A model generated the notes under the pieces. It worked only from the letters and a program-made list of their open reading frames with translations. It was not told the DNA's origin and searched no databases. A DNA stretch of 14,715 nt from JANXSF01 sp031394025. Its GTDB lineage: Bacteria; Acidobacteriota; Terriglobia; Bryobacterales; Bryobacteraceae. Positions 13,173-14,715 of the stretch are shown piece by piece; the first letter of the stretch is position 1, and each line of letters begins with the position of its first letter. Where the stretch lies: contig JANMWO010000265.1 in assembly GCA_031394025.1 (NCBI GenBank), forward strand, positions 1 through 14,715, written 5' to 3'. Both the position numbers and the translations under genes were made by a program.

Positions 13173-14715
13173 ATGATGCGTCTCTCCTCGACACTGACTC
13201 TTTTCTTGCTTGCAACTGCTTCCCTTTTCGCCCAAACGAATCCGGTGATTGGCGGCCCCAACACCGGCTTTGGAACGGTGGCGGTAAACACCACAGTGCT
13301 GACGCCCACTGTCACCGGAGGCACTCCCGGCTACACTTGGACGGTGATTGGCACACCACTTCCGGCGGGCTTGCAGATTCTGGCGACAGACGGCCGAATT
13401 TACGGCGCGGCAAACTCCGGGACAAACTCTACGGGAGTTGTGGTTCGGCTGCAAGTTACCGATTCGCAAAATCGCACGGCCACGCGTGATGTGACGTTGA
13501 TCATTCGCAATACCTTCAACTTTGGCCCATTGAACGGATTGCCCTCAGCGGGCGTCGGCACGGCTTATAACCAATGCTTGACGGCAGAGGGAGGGTCATC
13601 GGATATCGCCTCTGTGACTTACTTTGTCCTCACTGGCAATCTGCCCGATGGGATATTTTTAGCGCCGAACACTTGTGGTTTAGGCAACAACTCTGCGTCG
13701 TTACGAGGCAGTCCCACCCGTGGTGGAAGCTTCCCCTTCACTATCCGGGCGACCGACTCCGAAGGCCGTATAGTGGACAGATCCCTTTCCATTACCGTTG
13801 GCGCAACACCAACCCTGATTGCTTCGCCAACCGCATCCTACGATTTCTTCTGCACCGTCGGTTTGAATTGCGATACGCCGCAACAGACCATTGTGACTAT
13901 TCAAAGTTCTCCAGCCAATGGGGTAACCCCGATCACGGTAACGAGCCTGACGCAGCAACCTTCCTGGTTAGCTTTCTCTTGCTGCGATGCCGTTTCAACA
14001 CCTACAAGATTGACCATCACCGTGAATCCCAATCCCGGTTCAACCACCAGTCCGGGAATCTATACAACTACGTTGCAGGTTGCAGGTCCGGCGGGAGTAA
14101 GTCCCATCAGCATCACCATCAAGCTCACAGCAGGAGTTCAGAATGGGGTTTTGTCTACTCCGACAGAGCTGGTATTTAACTATACAACTGGCAATAGCGC
14201 CCCTTCCCCGCAATCGATTGATTTGAGAAATAACGGTGGTGCAGACGCAAATTACAGACTTTTTGCGAACACTCAGTCCGGTGGAAATTGGATTGTTTTG
14301 AATAGTGTCTCTGTATCTACACCAGGGTCATTTACGACCCAAGTGAACCCTGCCGGTCTGACGCTGGGCACTTACAGAGGCAGCATTGTGGTGACAAATT
14401 TAGCCAATGCAACGGTTCTCACCATTCCAGTGACTTTAAATATTGTTGCCACCAATCAGCTTGTGCTGAGCACGCAATCCCTTAACTTCAGTTTTGTGAA
14501 TGGTTCCGGATCGCCTGCACCTGTGCAACAGGTTTCGGTAACCTCGGCGGGTGCACCGCTGGCCCTGACGGTGCAATTTACTACTCTCTCAGGTGGAAAC
14601 TGGCTTAACGCTAATCCTCAATTCACGAATACGCCTGCAAACTTGGCGGTATCGCTGACCAACACCATTCCAGGGCCAGCGGTGCACCCGCCGAGGTTAC
14701 CGAAACCTGTTGCAC
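13173..14715 (+). CDS. Large secreted Ig-like repeat protein (He_PIG and BACON-like modules), 3' end outside window
   Basis: The frame is open from ATG 13173 (or 13176) to the window end, 514 codons without a stop. A signal peptide (MMRLSSTLTLFLLATASLFA, then QTNPV) is followed by two modules of the putative Ig type (about 22-110 and 113-209), recognised by GTPGYTWTVIGTPLPAGLQI...GRIYG and TGNLPDGIFLAP...FTIRATDSEGR. Three BACON-like modules follow (about 212-325, 330-430, 434 on), each with a Trp before a strand and an NPAGLTLGTY-type turn: PSWLAFS, GNWIVLN and GNWLNAN. The third has four cysteines (227, 233, 270, 271) that could form disulfides. Such proteins are abundant in Acidobacteriota and probably sit outside the cell, binding carbohydrate or other surfaces; the role is inferred. 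It diverges from the amidase across about 65-98 bases. The last 14 residues read unlike the repeats, perhaps a frame error near the sequence end. Confidence 0.88.
   Translation, partial: MMRLSSTLTLFLLATASLFAQTNPVIGGPNTGFGTVAVNTTVLTPTVTGGTPGYTWTVIGTPLPAGLQILATDGRIYGAANSGTNSTGVVVRLQVTDSQNRTATRDVTLIIRNTFNFGPLNGLPSAGVGTAYNQCLTAEGGSSDIASVTYFVLTGNLPDGIFLAPNTCGLGNNSASLRGSPTRGGSFPFTIRATDSEGRIVDRSLSITVGATPTLIASPTASYDFFCTVGLNCDTPQQTIVTIQSSPANGVTPITVTSLTQQPSWLAFSCCDAVSTPTRLTITVNPNPGSTTSPGIYTTTLQVAGPAGVSPISITIKLTAGVQNGVLSTPTELVFNYTTGNSAPSPQSIDLRNNGGADANYRLFANTQSGGNWIVLNSVSVSTPGSFTTQVNPAGLTLGTYRGSIVVTNLANATVLTIPVTLNIVATNQLVLSTQSLNFSFVNGSGSPAPVQQVSVTSAGAPLALTVQFTTLSGGNWLNANPQFTNTPANLAVSLTNTIPGPAVHPPRLPKPVA

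Noticed and set aside
13131..13469. Minus-strand reading frames opposite the Ig-repeat gene
   Set aside because: They lie antisense to a well-supported secreted protein and have no recognisable domain or start signals.

Overview
The window looks like chromosomal DNA of an acidobacterium, probably of the Solibacter/Bryobacter type. This is inferred from several features: secreted proteins built of He_PIG/BACON-like Ig modules, a lytic transglycosylase with a small N-terminal beta domain, a secreted single Dabb-domain protein, moderate GC, frequent GTG starts and weak Shine-Dalgarno sequences. No database search was possible. Both ends are cut inside genes.

Layout. Positions 1-4600 (+) form a tightly packed operon: the 3' end of a gene, a GT-C-fold membrane glycosyltransferase-like protein whose C-terminal domain resembles the tail of the preceding gene product, and a hybrid histidine kinase with a periplasmic solute-binding-protein-like sensor. 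The stop/start pairs overlap by 2 and 10 bases, so translation is probably coupled. Positions 4601-5148 hold no intact gene, only what may be a decayed reading frame, followed by a DksA/TraR-type zinc-finger gene (+) that ends at a strong intrinsic terminator.

Positions 5594-9359 are all on the minus strand. In transcription order they are a secreted Dabb protein, a hairpin that may be a terminator, a lytic transglycosylase, a 55-residue membrane peptide, a DHH-family phosphoesterase, an orphan nuoB and pgeF (peptidoglycan-editing/purine nucleosidase family). The last two are 3 bases apart. A uridine-kinase-like gene (+, 9408-10031) diverges from the Dabb gene. Its 3' end overlaps a convergent gene for a secreted, Pro/Gln-rich protein by 9 bases.

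Positions 10817-11606 (-) carry the most accessory-looking part: a small unknown protein followed one base later by a HEPN-fold protein. A perfect inverted repeat at the junction would fold over the second gene's start region in the mRNA. This has the architecture of a compact toxin-antitoxin or RNA-targeting cassette and is my main candidate for an undescribed system. An amidase-signature enzyme (-) follows, and diverging from it is the start of a large secreted Ig-repeat protein (+) that runs off the window end. I saw no rRNA, tRNA, CRISPR array, transposase or phage gene.
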